This document shows, piece by piece, positions 1-8,267 of a DNA stretch of 37,652 nucleotides. The notes below the pieces were generated by a model, which worked only from the letters and a program-made list of their open reading frames with translations, did not search any database and had not been told where the DNA came from. A program made the translations under genes and the position numbers. Positions within the stretch are counted from its first letter, which is position 1. Every line of letters starts with the position of its first letter. Source of the DNA: an uncultured Bacteroidota bacterium (GTDB lineage Bacteria; Bacteroidota; Bacteroidia; Chitinophagales; Chitinophagaceae); contig CAIYUO010000097.1 of the NCBI GenBank assembly GCA_903929425.1, positions 1 to 37,652 of the forward strand. Reading direction: 5' to 3'.

Positions 1-336
1 AATATTCGTTTGGTAAAAGTTGAAGAATTAAGATATCGAGGGTTAGACATTTGTGTTAAAGAAGCTATTGGTAAATTCTTAGACTGTGATTTAATTTATA
101 TTTCATTTGATGTTGACTCTATGGATTGTGATAATATTTCATATGGTACTGGAACACCAGTTCCGCATGGTTTATTCCCAAAAGAAGTGATGCAAGTTAT
201 CGAGCAATTATTGGCAACTAAAAAAGTTTGCTGTATCGAGCTTACCGAAATTAATCCGCTGTTAGACAATAAGGGCAACAAAATGGCTGAAACAGCTTTT
301 CAAGTGTTAGATCATATTTCACAGCACATAAAATAA
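1..336 (+). CDS. Arginase-family ureohydrolase, C-terminal part (5' end outside window)
   Basis: The reading frame is open from base 1, so this is the last ~111 residues of a gene that starts to the left. It holds the arginase-fold motif SFDVDSMD, whose aspartates are Mn2+ ligands in the family (the usual Pro after the last Asp is Cys here), followed by GTGTPVPHGL and the ELTEINP segment, whose Glu binds the guanidinium substrate in true arginases. By family knowledge it hydrolyses arginine or a related guanidino compound (agmatine, formiminoglutamate) to urea or formamide plus an amine. The GTGTPVP stretch fits arginase best, but the N-terminal specificity residues are not in the window. The TTG at base 10 is internal and not a real start. 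The next gene begins only 4 nt after the stop codon. Confidence 0.82.
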   Translation, partial: NIRLVKVEELRYRGLDICVKEAIGKFLDCDLIYISFDVDSMDCDNISYGTGTPVPHGLFPKEVMQVIEQLLATKKVCCIELTEINPLLDNKGNKMAETAFQVLDHISQHIK

Positions 337-340
337 TCAA

Positions 341-1867
341 ATGCAAAATTTTATTAAAACTTATTTATTGTTTGTTATAATAACTTTGTCGACATTACAT
401 GTAACAGCACAAAATAAAACAGCAATTGGAGCTGAAAAAGCTGAAATAGGGTATCGACCTCAAATGCATTTTACGCCTAAAAAAGGTTGGATGAATGACC
501 CTAATGGCATGTTTTATAAGGATGGGGTATATCATTTATATTTTCAACACAATCCTGATTCCAATGTATGGGGGCCTATGCATTGGGGCCATGCAACAAG
601 TCGTGATTTAATTAATTGGAAACAACAACCTATTGCCATATATCCTGATAGCATTGGAATGATATTTTCAGGAAGTGCAGTCGTAGATGTAAAAAATACA
701 TCGGGTTTTGGAAAAAATGGTAAGTCACCGGTAATTGCCATTTTTACGCAACACAATATGGAAGGTGAAAAATCGGGTAAGATTGATTTTCAAAATCAGA
801 GTATTGCTTATAGTAATGATAATGGATTTACTTGGAAAATGTATAAAGGTAATCCGGTTATAAAAAATCCAGGCATTAAAGATTTTAGAGATCCTAAAGT
901 CATTTGGCACGAACTAACTAAAAAGTGGATCATGATTTTAGCTGTAAAAAACAAAGTCTCCTTTTATAGCTCGGCTAATTTAAAGCAATGGACAAAGGAA
1001 TCTGACTTTGGAGCAGATATGGGAAATCATGATGGCGTTTGGGAATGTCCTGATTTGTTTACCTTAAATAATGAAAATAAAACCCATTGGGTACTTACTT
1101 CAAGTATTAATCCAGGAGGTCCCAATAAAGGCTCGGCAACACAGTATTTTATAGGTGATTTTGATGGTCATACATTTACAAGTAATTCCAATAAAACAAA
1201 ATGGATGGACTATGGAGCTGATAATTATGCTGGGGTCACTTGGTCAAATACAGGGTTAGAAAAAATATCATTGGGCTGGATGAGTAATTGGATATATGCA
1301 CAACAAGTACCTACTATAAATTGGAGAAGTGCTATGACTTTACCAAGACGTTTATCAATACAAAATGTGGATGGGGAAACCTATTTAACTTCCGATGCAA
1401 ACAAATACCTGGAAGGGTTACCCAAAATAACCAAGAGCTTAACCAATGGTTTTGGAACGCTAAATGATAATATGGGTAACTCAAATGGAAAAGTATATAA
1501 AATTAGTTTTAGTGAAAATCAATTAAATCCTTTCACCATTTCTTTATCAAATAAGTTAGGAGAACATATTGACTTTGGATATGATTCAACTAACCATCAA
1601 TTTTTTATTGATCGAACTAATGCAGGTGTTCATGATTTTAATAGTGAGTTTGCCGTTAAACATTTTGCTCCAAAAATTGCCATGTCAAAAAACACCATCA
1701 TTTACGCTTTGTTTGACAAAACTTCTATTGAATTATTTGCTGATAATGGTTTAACCGTTATGACTGATATTTTTTTCCCGACCGCACCTTATACCCAAAT
1801 TGCAATCATTTCAAATAATAAGGAAGCTGTAAAAAATAGTTTTAAGCTAGATTTTTACACAAAATAA
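341..1867 (+). CDS. Secreted glycoside hydrolase family 32 (levanase/inulinase/invertase type)
   Basis: 508 aa with a signal peptide (residues 1-24, ending VTAQ). The N-terminal five-bladed propeller carries all three GH32 catalytic signatures: WMNDPNG (nucleophile Asp53), FRDP (transition-state stabiliser Asp184) and WEC (acid/base Glu235). Residues from about 340 to the end form the usual C-terminal beta-sandwich. Family knowledge: it releases fructose from beta-fructosides such as levan, inulin or sucrose, here in the periplasm or outside the cell. No SusC/SusD, fructokinase or sugar transporter adjoins it, so it is not in an obvious fructan locus. It begins 4 nt after the arginase-like gene and may be co-transcribed with it although the functions do not match. 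Exo- versus endo-action cannot be decided by eye. Confidence 0.93.
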   Translation: MQNFIKTYLLFVIITLSTLHVTAQNKTAIGAEKAEIGYRPQMHFTPKKGWMNDPNGMFYKDGVYHLYFQHNPDSNVWGPMHWGHATSRDLINWKQQPIAIYPDSIGMIFSGSAVVDVKNTSGFGKNGKSPVIAIFTQHNMEGEKSGKIDFQNQSIAYSNDNGFTWKMYKGNPVIKNPGIKDFRDPKVIWHELTKKWIMILAVKNKVSFYSSANLKQWTKESDFGADMGNHDGVWECPDLFTLNNENKTHWVLTSSINPGGPNKGSATQYFIGDFDGHTFTSNSNKTKWMDYGADNYAGVTWSNTGLEKISLGWMSNWIYAQQVPTINWRSAMTLPRRLSIQNVDGETYLTSDANKYLEGLPKITKSLTNGFGTLNDNMGNSNGKVYKISFSENQLNPFTISLSNKLGEHIDFGYDSTNHQFFIDRTNAGVHDFNSEFAVKHFAPKIAMSKNTIIYALFDKTSIELFADNGLTVMTDIFFPTAPYTQIAIISNNKEAVKNSFKLDFYTK

Positions 1868-1894
1868 TGGTTCAAATTTAAGGACCATTAATTT
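1861..1894. terminator. Convergent hairpin spanning both stop codons
   Basis: TAATGGT (1865-1871) pairs with ACCATTA (1884-1890) around a 12-nt loop. Flanking AAAA and TTTT can extend the stem with one bulged base. The left arm begins with the stop codon of the GH32 gene and the right arm ends with the stop codon of the DUF421 gene, so one hairpin could end both convergent transcripts. The stem is AT-rich and the T tracts are short. Confidence 0.45.
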
Positions 1895-2439
1895 TGATTT
1901 AAACGACCTTTGAACTTATGTTTTCTTGGATGTGATACCATGGACCTGTTTTGATATTCATTGCTTATCACACTAATATTACCGTCTACTTCTAAAATGG
2001 CTAATTCCACTTTTTGAATATCTTTTGCACCATGCTCTCTTACTGCAGCTTCTAATTCTTCAATGGTAATTTCTGCTTTTTTACAGTTATCCATATTTGC
2101 TTTACCATTGTATATTAACAATATGGTTTCACCTTGAATAAATGAACTTATTTTTTTGCTACGATAAAATATTTTTTTTAAAGTAAAATTTACTAAAAAT
2201 AAAGATCCAGCTGCAACAAGTCCTCCATTTAATGAAGTATTAGGCCCAACCATTGCATTTTGTACCGAGTTACTAATTAATAATATAAAAACTAAGTCAA
2301 TTACTGAAAGCTGAGCTAACTCCTTTTTACCAAAAACACGAATGGCAATAATCATAAAAACATAAACGCAAATAGTTCTAAGTATTATTTCAATAACCGG
2401 GTCGTGCAATAAGCTTATGTTGAGTTTATCAAAAATCAT
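1888..2439 (-). CDS. DUF421 (YetF-type) inner-membrane protein
   Basis: 183 aa. Residues ~15-90 form three hydrophobic segments containing the family hallmark GKKELAQLSVIDLV followed by ILLISNSVQNAMVG. The C-terminal half (~95-165) is the soluble DUF421 domain with a basic patch (YRSKK) and ITIEELEAAVREHG, ending in a strand that includes LEVDGNISVI. Bacillus YetF and its paralogues share this layout; some act in spores, but the general function is unknown and none can be assigned here. The gene is monocistronic and convergent with the GH32 gene; a shared hairpin lies between the stop codons. Confidence 0.85.
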   Translation of the reverse strand: MIFDKLNISLLHDPVIEIILRTICVYVFMIIAIRVFGKKELAQLSVIDLVFILLISNSVQNAMVGPNTSLNGGLVAAGSLFLVNFTLKKIFYRSKKISSFIQGETILLIYNGKANMDNCKKAEITIEELEAAVREHGAKDIQKVELAILEVDGNISVISNEYQNRSMVSHPRKHKFKGRLNQN

Positions 2440-2534
2440 ATGGGTAATTTAATTGTGTAAATTACACAAACTTTACATTAATTAGTAGCTTAATTCATTG
2501 TAAACACTTATTTTTAATCAATAAAAAATATATT

Positions 2535-2759
2535 ATGGCAACAAAAATCACCATTAACAATAATGGATCTTTAAAAGTGGAAGGCGATTTTACAATCGTA
2601 GACCGAGAAGGAAATCAGTATGACTTAGCGGGTCGTGAAGTAGTTGGACTATGTCGTTGTGGATTAAGTAAAAATAAGCCATTTTGCGATGGTGCACATA
2701 ATGGTCAATTTGCGCATGAAGCAAAAGCTTTTGCATTACCACCCAAAAAGACAGCATAA
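2535..2759 (+). CDS. CDGSH-type [2Fe-2S] iron-sulfur protein
   Basis: 74 aa. The motif CRCGLSKNKPFCDGAH (residues 40-55) is the complete CDGSH signature; Cys40, Cys42, Cys51 and His55 are the 3Cys:1His ligands of a [2Fe-2S] cluster, as in mitoNEET. The residues before it form a short beta unit typical of single-domain bacterial homologues. There is no signal or membrane segment, so it should be cytosolic. The role in bacteria (redox or iron-sulfur transfer) is not settled. It stands alone, with a divergent DUF421 gene upstream and 75 nt before the next gene. Confidence 0.9.
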   Translation: MATKITINNNGSLKVEGDFTIVDREGNQYDLAGREVVGLCRCGLSKNKPFCDGAHNGQFAHEAKAFALPPKKTA

Positions 2760-2834
2760 TTAAAATTAGTTTGACTTGTTGATTTTAAAAATCAAGTAGA
2801 TAAAAAATCATATTAATAACTATCATCTAGTGGT

Positions 2835-3290
2835 ATGCAGAAATTATTAAACTTAGTTGAACAACTAGCCTTGCAAATTCCTAATGCTGATAAGGTCAAC
2901 AAGCATGTTTCAAATGCAAACATTGGTTGGCACATTGAGCACAGTTGTTTAGTGGTAATAAAAATTACGGAAACCTTGCAAAAGTCTGATCCTGATAAAT
3001 TTAAGTCAAAGTTTAATTTCAAAAAAATAGTTGTTTTTTTAGTAGGTAAATTTCCAAGAGGTCGTGCCAAAGCCCCTGAAGTGGTAATGCCCATTGAAAA
3101 CATTACTACAAGTCATTTGGAAGAAAGCATTCTTAAAACGAAAGCGGCCATCATGGAATTACAAAATTGTGAAAAAAATAATCATTTCTCCCATCCTATT
3201 TTTGGAAGTTTGAATGCTTCCGAAACTATCCAGTTTTTAGGAGTACACACCAATCACCATTTGCTTATTATTGAAGATATTTTAAAATAA
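2835..3290 (+). CDS. DinB-like four-helix-bundle protein (DUF1569-like)
   Basis: 151 aa, predicted all-helical. WHIEHS (residues ~32-37) and the C-terminal HTNHHLLIIEDIL place histidines where DinB/DUF1569 proteins hold a metal site (one His on helix 2 and an HxxxH-like pair on helix 4). The conserved GSLNASE stretch before the last helix also fits DUF1569. Family members include thiol-dependent S-transferases and proteins of unknown role; no reaction can be named here. Cytosolic, no signal peptide. A strong hairpin terminator begins right after the stop codon. Confidence 0.72.
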   Translation: MQKLLNLVEQLALQIPNADKVNKHVSNANIGWHIEHSCLVVIKITETLQKSDPDKFKSKFNFKKIVVFLVGKFPRGRAKAPEVVMPIENITTSHLEESILKTKAAIMELQNCEKNNHFSHPIFGSLNASETIQFLGVHTNHHLLIIEDILK

Positions 3291-3320
3291 AAAAACCGAC
3301 CATTTTTGGTCGGTTTTTTT
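3291..3320. terminator. Bidirectional rho-independent terminator
   Basis: CCGACC (3296-3301) and GGTCGG (3308-3313) form a 6-bp GC stem with an ATTTTT loop. It is flanked by five A's before and seven T's after, so it works in both directions. It serves the DinB-like gene on the plus strand and the alcohol dehydrogenase gene (ending at 3377) on the minus strand. Confidence 0.88.
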
Positions 3321-3376
3321 ATAATGTAAATACGCTTATTGTAATGTGACAATGCTAAAATTATGATTAGCTTTTT

Positions 3377-4426
3377 TTAAGCTTTGATACTCGCTAGGTC
3401 AATTACAAATCGATACTTAACATCGCCCTTCAACATCCTATTATATGCTTCGTTAATATTTTGCATAGGAATGATTTCAATATCTGATACAATATTGTGT
3501 TCAGCACAATAGTCTAACATCTCCTGTGTTTCCTTCATACCTCCAATACAAGAACCAATCACGCTGCGACGATTTGTAATTAAAGAAAAAGGACTCACTT
3601 TTGGTACTTCAGTAGGTAAGCCTACTACCATTAATTTACCATTTAAAGCCAACAAGTTTAAGTATTGTGTATAATCATGATTAGCTGAAATAGCATCTAA
3701 AATTACATCAAAGTAGTTATTGTATTTTTTCATATCTGCCTCATTCGTACTCAATAAAAAATGAGTGGCACCTAATTTTTTAGCATCGGCTTCCTTATTT
3801 GGGGATGTGCTAATTACAGTTACCTCTGCACCAAATGAGACTGCAAATTTTACACCCATATGACCAAGGCCACCTAATCCTACAATGGCTACTTTCATTC
3901 CTTTTTTCACCCCAGCAAAAACCAATGGTGAATAGGTAGTAATACCTGCACAAAGTAATGGCGCCACTGCTGGTAAATTTAATTTTTCAGAAATATGAAA
4001 AACATAATGATCGTTTACTACAATTTGAGTTGAGTAACCACCCATAGTGATACCTGAACCATCTCTTTCCTTAGCGTTGTATGTACCTGTCATTCCTTCC
4101 TCACAATAGTTTTCTAAATCTTGATTACAGCTCGCACAATGCTTACAACTATCTACCATAACCCCTACACCTGCCAAATCACCAGTTTTAAATTTTGTAA
4201 CCTCACTACCCACACTTATTACTTTTCCAACAATTTCATGTCCAGGAACCATTGGATAAATGGACCCACCCCATTCGTCTTTTGCTTGGTGCAAATCACT
4301 ATGGCATACGCCACAATATAAAATTTCAATTTGCACATCATTGTTGCCAACAGTGCGACGATTAAATGAGTATGCTTCTAAAGGTGTTGTAGCAGACATT
4401 GCTGCAAATGAATTGGTAGGTAACAT
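3377..4426 (-). CDS. yahK: Zinc-dependent NADP-type alcohol dehydrogenase / aldehyde reductase (YahK-like)
   Basis: 349 aa, close by eye to E. coli YahK and the cinnamyl-alcohol-dehydrogenase branch of medium-chain dehydrogenases. The catalytic zinc site is GVCHSD (Cys41) plus GHE (His63); the structural zinc lobe has Cys94, Cys97, Cys100 and Cys108. The Rossmann motif GLGGLG is at ~183-188, and the strand after it ends ISTSPNK, a form lacking the acidic residue of NAD-specific enzymes and therefore suggesting NADP(H). Shared YahK segments include DSCKHC, AVAPLLCAGITTYSPL and GDVKYRFVID. Expected role: reduction of diverse aldehydes in the cytosol. Single-gene unit, divergent from the DUF2461 gene. 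Confidence 0.9.
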   Translation of the reverse strand: MLPTNSFAAMSATTPLEAYSFNRRTVGNNDVQIEILYCGVCHSDLHQAKDEWGGSIYPMVPGHEIVGKVISVGSEVTKFKTGDLAGVGVMVDSCKHCASCNQDLENYCEEGMTGTYNAKERDGSGITMGGYSTQIVVNDHYVFHISEKLNLPAVAPLLCAGITTYSPLVFAGVKKGMKVAIVGLGGLGHMGVKFAVSFGAEVTVISTSPNKEADAKKLGATHFLLSTNEADMKKYNNYFDVILDAISANHDYTQYLNLLALNGKLMVVGLPTEVPKVSPFSLITNRRSVIGSCIGGMKETQEMLDYCAEHNIVSDIEIIPMQNINEAYNRMLKGDVKYRFVIDLASIKA

Positions 4427-4662
4427 GTTTTTTATTTTTTTAAAGATAAACCAATATAATTTCAGTTTTTATATTTGTATATAAACATAATCAAAATTAA
4501 TTCTAATATATATAAAATATTAATCCTTCTTTTATAATGACATTTACTTGTATATTGAAATAATCATAAATAGTGGCAATAGGCTTCTTAGTTTCCTTCA
4601 GAAATTATTTTAAATGATAATTTGTGCATAAATTTAGCCAACCTATTAAAATTTTCAAAATA

Positions 4663-5322
4663 ATGATTGAGCAAACTACAGTAGATTTTTTAAAATCTTT
4701 ACATAAAAATAATAATAGAGAATGGTTTTTGAAAAACAAAACAAAATACGATGCTGCTAAGGATAATTATTTAAACTTTGTTGAGGAGGTATTATCAGGT
4801 ATTCAAAAATTCGACCCTACATTAAATGAACTACTGCCTAAGCAATGTGTGTTTAGAATTAATCGCGATGTTCGATTTAGTAAAAACAAGGATCCGTATA
4901 AAAATAATTTTGGAGCGAGCTTTAGTAAGGGTGCCAAAAAAGTTAATGCCGCTGGATATTATTTTCATCTAGAGCCAGGAGCTTCCTTTATAGGTGGCGG
5001 TTTATGGATGCCCGAGGCGCCTGATTTACAAAAAATTAGACAAGAAATTGATTATTCCTTCAAGGAATTTGCCAGCATAATCAACCATTCTAAATTCAAA
5101 ACTATATTTGGCGCATTGACAACCGAAGCAAAATTATCAAGACCACCTAAGGGTTATAATATTGAAAATCCTGCTATTGAATATTTAAAATTAAAAAGCT
5201 TTACAGCTATTGTACCCATTGCAGATAAGGACATATTAAATGCCAATATAGTAAAGCAAAGCTTGACTATATTTAAAACGCTCTCACCCTTAGTACAGTT
5301 TTTAAATAGAGGAATTGATTAG
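4663..5322 (+). CDS. DUF2461 domain protein (TIGR02453 family)
   Basis: 219 aa from the ATG at 4663. Family marks: a start of the form TVDFLKSL followed by NNREWFLKNKTKYD, then VFRINRDVRFSKNKDPYKNNFGA and the glycine-rich GYYFHLEPGASFIGGGLW. The family is widespread and uncharacterised; the Arg/Asp/Lys-rich core suggests a binding or enzymatic site, but no function is known. The frame is open back to a GTG at 4624, but that GTG lies inside a promoter-like AT-rich stretch and the extra 13 residues do not resemble the family start. Its stop is 2 nt from that of the convergent cytochrome peroxidase gene. Confidence 0.87.
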   Translation: MIEQTTVDFLKSLHKNNNREWFLKNKTKYDAAKDNYLNFVEEVLSGIQKFDPTLNELLPKQCVFRINRDVRFSKNKDPYKNNFGASFSKGAKKVNAAGYYFHLEPGASFIGGGLWMPEAPDLQKIRQEIDYSFKEFASIINHSKFKTIFGALTTEAKLSRPPKGYNIENPAIEYLKLKSFTAIVPIADKDILNANIVKQSLTIFKTLSPLVQFLNRGID

Positions 5323-5324
5323 TG

Positions 5325-6542
5325 CTATTGAATTAAAAATGGGTTTGACCATTTTTTATCTGTATAAACATTTGTGCCGCCTAGTGTTTTAATGAAGGCT
5401 ACTAACTGTGCAACTTCGGTGGAGGTTAAGTTTAATTTGTTCGGTACACCGTCAACTCTTAATCTGTTATCTAAATTATTGTTAGCTCTATTGAGTGGTA
5501 TGTTATTGTAATGTCCAATAACATCTTCTAAACTTGTAAACTGTCCTGTATGCATCATTCTGCTATTTAGGGTTCCATCCGCTTTTACAAGATCCCTGAG
5601 TGAAGGCGATTTTGTGTTATTAGTTTCAATACCCGTACTTCCAATGATACCTACAATTCCATTATTTCTGCTATTGGGGTCAATATCAAATTCTGGTGCT
5701 CTATGACAACCATTACAACCTGCGCCACCTGATATCCTATTCCCATTACCATCAAAAACTGGCTGAGTAAGATAAAGCGCTTTACCCGCATTTTCTAAAG
5801 ATGTAAAATTTGAAAATAGGTTGTTATTATTATTGGTCAAAGCTCTGCCAACATCAAATTTAGAATCAAATGATTGAATACTTCTTACAAACTGAGCGAG
5901 TGACTCTTGTAATCTTGATTCCGTTACAATGGTGTCACCATAAACATTTTTAAAAATTTCTTTGTAATAATTTATGTTTGAAAGTTTTTTCATAAGAGAA
6001 TCTAAATTGCCACGCCCTATAGCACCGCTAAAACCCATTTCAACATGATCTTGAATTGGCATTGTGGTTTGAATTTCCAAACTGGCGGCTCGTTCGTTCC
6101 AAAAAAACTTTAATTCATTTGAAAATCTTGCATTCACCAAACGCATTGCATGTCTAACGGTTAGCCCACCATCAACACCATTACTCACTAGTGCTGTGTC
6201 ACTAAATCCAAATGCTTGTTTATGACAACTTGCACAGGATATTTTATTATTGGTACTTAAATTTTTATCATAAAATAATATGCGACCTAATGTTGCTTTA
6301 GTATCCTTAATGGTGTCTGTACCTGAATTATCATTCGTAATATAGGCGGGTTTACTTTGATTTGCATAATTACTTAAATTAGAAAAGTCAATATTAGATC
6401 CAAATGCTGCTTTTGTTGAGGCAAAGGGGTCTGTCACACTATTTTTACCTACAACAATGTTTGACATATCTAATTTAGTACAGCTACTTATAACTGCAAT
6501 TAGTAAAAAGTAGACAATTGTACATTTTATTGCTTTTCCCAT
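5325..6542 (-). CDS. Di-haem cytochrome c peroxidase (MauG/CcpA family), lipoprotein
   Basis: 405 aa with a lipoprotein signal (residues 1-21, AVISSC, Cys21). Two haem c motifs, CASCH (103-107) and CNGCH (276-280), have the spacing of bacterial di-haem peroxidases. The segment QDHVEMG (~165-170) and the late MMHTGQFTSLEDVIGHY are also family features. Family role: reduces H2O2 in the periplasm using electrons from small cytochromes, or in MauG-like members oxidises a partner. As a lipoprotein it would be membrane-anchored on the periplasmic or outer-membrane side. Single gene, convergent with the DUF2461 gene. Confidence 0.9.
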   Translation of the reverse strand: MGKAIKCTIVYFLLIAVISSCTKLDMSNIVVGKNSVTDPFASTKAAFGSNIDFSNLSNYANQSKPAYITNDNSGTDTIKDTKATLGRILFYDKNLSTNNKISCASCHKQAFGFSDTALVSNGVDGGLTVRHAMRLVNARFSNELKFFWNERAASLEIQTTMPIQDHVEMGFSGAIGRGNLDSLMKKLSNINYYKEIFKNVYGDTIVTESRLQESLAQFVRSIQSFDSKFDVGRALTNNNNNLFSNFTSLENAGKALYLTQPVFDGNGNRISGGAGCNGCHRAPEFDIDPNSRNNGIVGIIGSTGIETNNTKSPSLRDLVKADGTLNSRMMHTGQFTSLEDVIGHYNNIPLNRANNNLDNRLRVDGVPNKLNLTSTEVAQLVAFIKTLGGTNVYTDKKWSNPFLIQ

Positions 6543-6641
6543 ATAGTTATTTAATTAGACGTTTAATGCTTGTTTGACAACACAAATTAGTAGAGGTTTA
6601 TGCGTTAACAATATTTTAGGATTTCAAATTAGTAATACACT

Positions 6642-8159
6642 TTAGTCCAAAATATATTTTGCTGCCAGGTCATTAAATTCAGTCACCTGTTGTTGAATCC
6701 AGTTTTCATCTTTATTTAATTCTTTAGCCATCACTATTGCTACATTGGGTGCAACATGCATAGCAACTCGTGCATCTAAATATAAAAGACGAATTCTTCT
6801 TGATAATACATCCTCAACATTAGTTGCCATTTGGTGTCGAATTGCATATACAATTTCAGCTAATTGATAATCGAAGCCAGCATGAATTTTATTTGCGTAT
6901 TCGGGATTAGCTTCAATTATTTGTTGAATTGCATTTAGTTTTTGTACTGACAAATCAATTGGCAAATTGGCGGTTACACAATTCTTTTTTGGAAGCTTTC
7001 CTACAAAAGCAGCATTATCAATTGCATGTATAGCCATTTTGCGATAGGTTGTCCATTTGCCACCAATAATACTTACCAAACCCGATAAAGATATATGCAA
7101 AGCATGCTCCCTTGAAACGCCCGAGGTGTTGCCTTTATTTTTTGTACTTATTAAAGGCCTTAAACCCACAAAGATGGTGTTCACATCAGCTCTTGCTATT
7201 TTTTGAGTACCATATCTATTGATGTGTTCAAGTATAAACTTAATTTCTTCTTCAAGTGCTTTTGGTTCAATGTTGCTTTTTTTAATGGGTGTATCGGTTG
7301 TGCCCAAAATTACTTTGCCATACCAAGGAACGGCAAATAATACTCGACCATCATCGGTTTTAGGTATCATCATGGCTGCAGAACCTTCAAACAAATTTTT
7401 ATTAATTACAAAATGAATGCCTTGTGAAGGGGTTACAAAATCTTGTTGATTTTGATCATCCATTTCAACCACTTCATTCGTAAATGCACCTGTTGCATTG
7501 ACAACGACTTTGGCATTTACCTTATAAATATTTTGTGTGTAGGTGTCCATTATTTCAACACCCGTAATTTTATGATTGTCTTTTATAAAGCCAATGGCTT
7601 TGCAATAATTAATTATCGTTGCGCCATTTTTTTCAGCTGTACCTAATATTTCAATGCATAAATTGCTATCGTCAAATTGACCATCAAAATACATAATACC
7701 ACCAAATAATTTATTAGGATTGATTGAAGGTAATTGTTGGATTGTTTGTTTTGCGTTAAGCAATTTTGTTTTTCCTAAGGATAAGCTGCCAGCTAATATA
7801 TCATATACTTTAAGTCCTACACCATAAAATATTTTTTGCCATAAACTATAAACGGGAACAATGAAGGCTTGGGTTGAAGTTAAGTGTGGTGCATTTTTTA
7901 ATAACCTACCTCTTTCCCTTAATGCTTCAAAAACTAATTTAACATTTCCTTGTTGTAAATAACGAACACCTCCATGCACTAATTTTGTTGATTTACTGGA
8001 TGTCCCTTTAGCAAAATCATATTGTTCAATTAACAAAGTTTTATAACCTCGTGTAGCAGCGTCCAATGCCGCTCCAGCCCCTGTCGCCCCTCCGCCGATA
8101 ATAACCATATCCCAAATTCCGGAATCCTTAAGCTTACTAATTTGTGCAGGTCTATTCAT
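6642..8159 (-). CDS. glpD: FAD-dependent glycerol-3-phosphate dehydrogenase
   Basis: 505 aa from the ATG at 8159. The N-terminal FAD motif IGGGATGAGAALDAA (~21-35) is followed by the family signature GTSSKSTKLVHGGVRYL. The middle holds ATGAFTNEV and ILGTTDTPI, then GLRPLI and SIIGGKWTTYRKMA; the C-terminal helical domain ends near 500, matching the E. coli enzyme (501 aa). Role: oxidises sn-glycerol-3-phosphate to dihydroxyacetone phosphate at the inner membrane and passes electrons to quinones. An in-frame ATG at 8219 would add 20 residues with no family match and push the start to the edge of the intergenic region, so 8159 is preferred. No glpF or glpK adjoins. Confidence 0.93.
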   Translation of the reverse strand: MNRPAQISKLKDSGIWDMVIIGGGATGAGAALDAATRGYKTLLIEQYDFAKGTSSKSTKLVHGGVRYLQQGNVKLVFEALRERGRLLKNAPHLTSTQAFIVPVYSLWQKIFYGVGLKVYDILAGSLSLGKTKLLNAKQTIQQLPSINPNKLFGGIMYFDGQFDDSNLCIEILGTAEKNGATIINYCKAIGFIKDNHKITGVEIMDTYTQNIYKVNAKVVVNATGAFTNEVVEMDDQNQQDFVTPSQGIHFVINKNLFEGSAAMMIPKTDDGRVLFAVPWYGKVILGTTDTPIKKSNIEPKALEEEIKFILEHINRYGTQKIARADVNTIFVGLRPLISTKNKGNTSGVSREHALHISLSGLVSIIGGKWTTYRKMAIHAIDNAAFVGKLPKKNCVTANLPIDLSVQKLNAIQQIIEANPEYANKIHAGFDYQLAEIVYAIRHQMATNVEDVLSRRIRLLYLDARVAMHVAPNVAIVMAKELNKDENWIQQQVTEFNDLAAKYILD

Positions 8160-8267
8160 TGTTTCAAAGTTCTTGTTTTTTATAATACAAACATCTTTCT
8201 TGCATAAGATGTTATCCAATAAGTTTCATTAACTTTACATCATCTTTTTAGTTTTTAATACAGGTAC

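Noticed and set aside
2771..2799. Palindrome TTGATTT-TAA-AAATCAA after the CDGSH gene as a terminator
   Set aside because: Only 7 AT-rich pairs, 3-nt loop and no T run; too weak to call.
4624..4662. GTG start at 4624 for the DUF2461 gene
   Set aside because: The extra 13 residues lack family similarity and lie in a promoter-like ATAATTTG stretch; ATG 4663 fits the family start.
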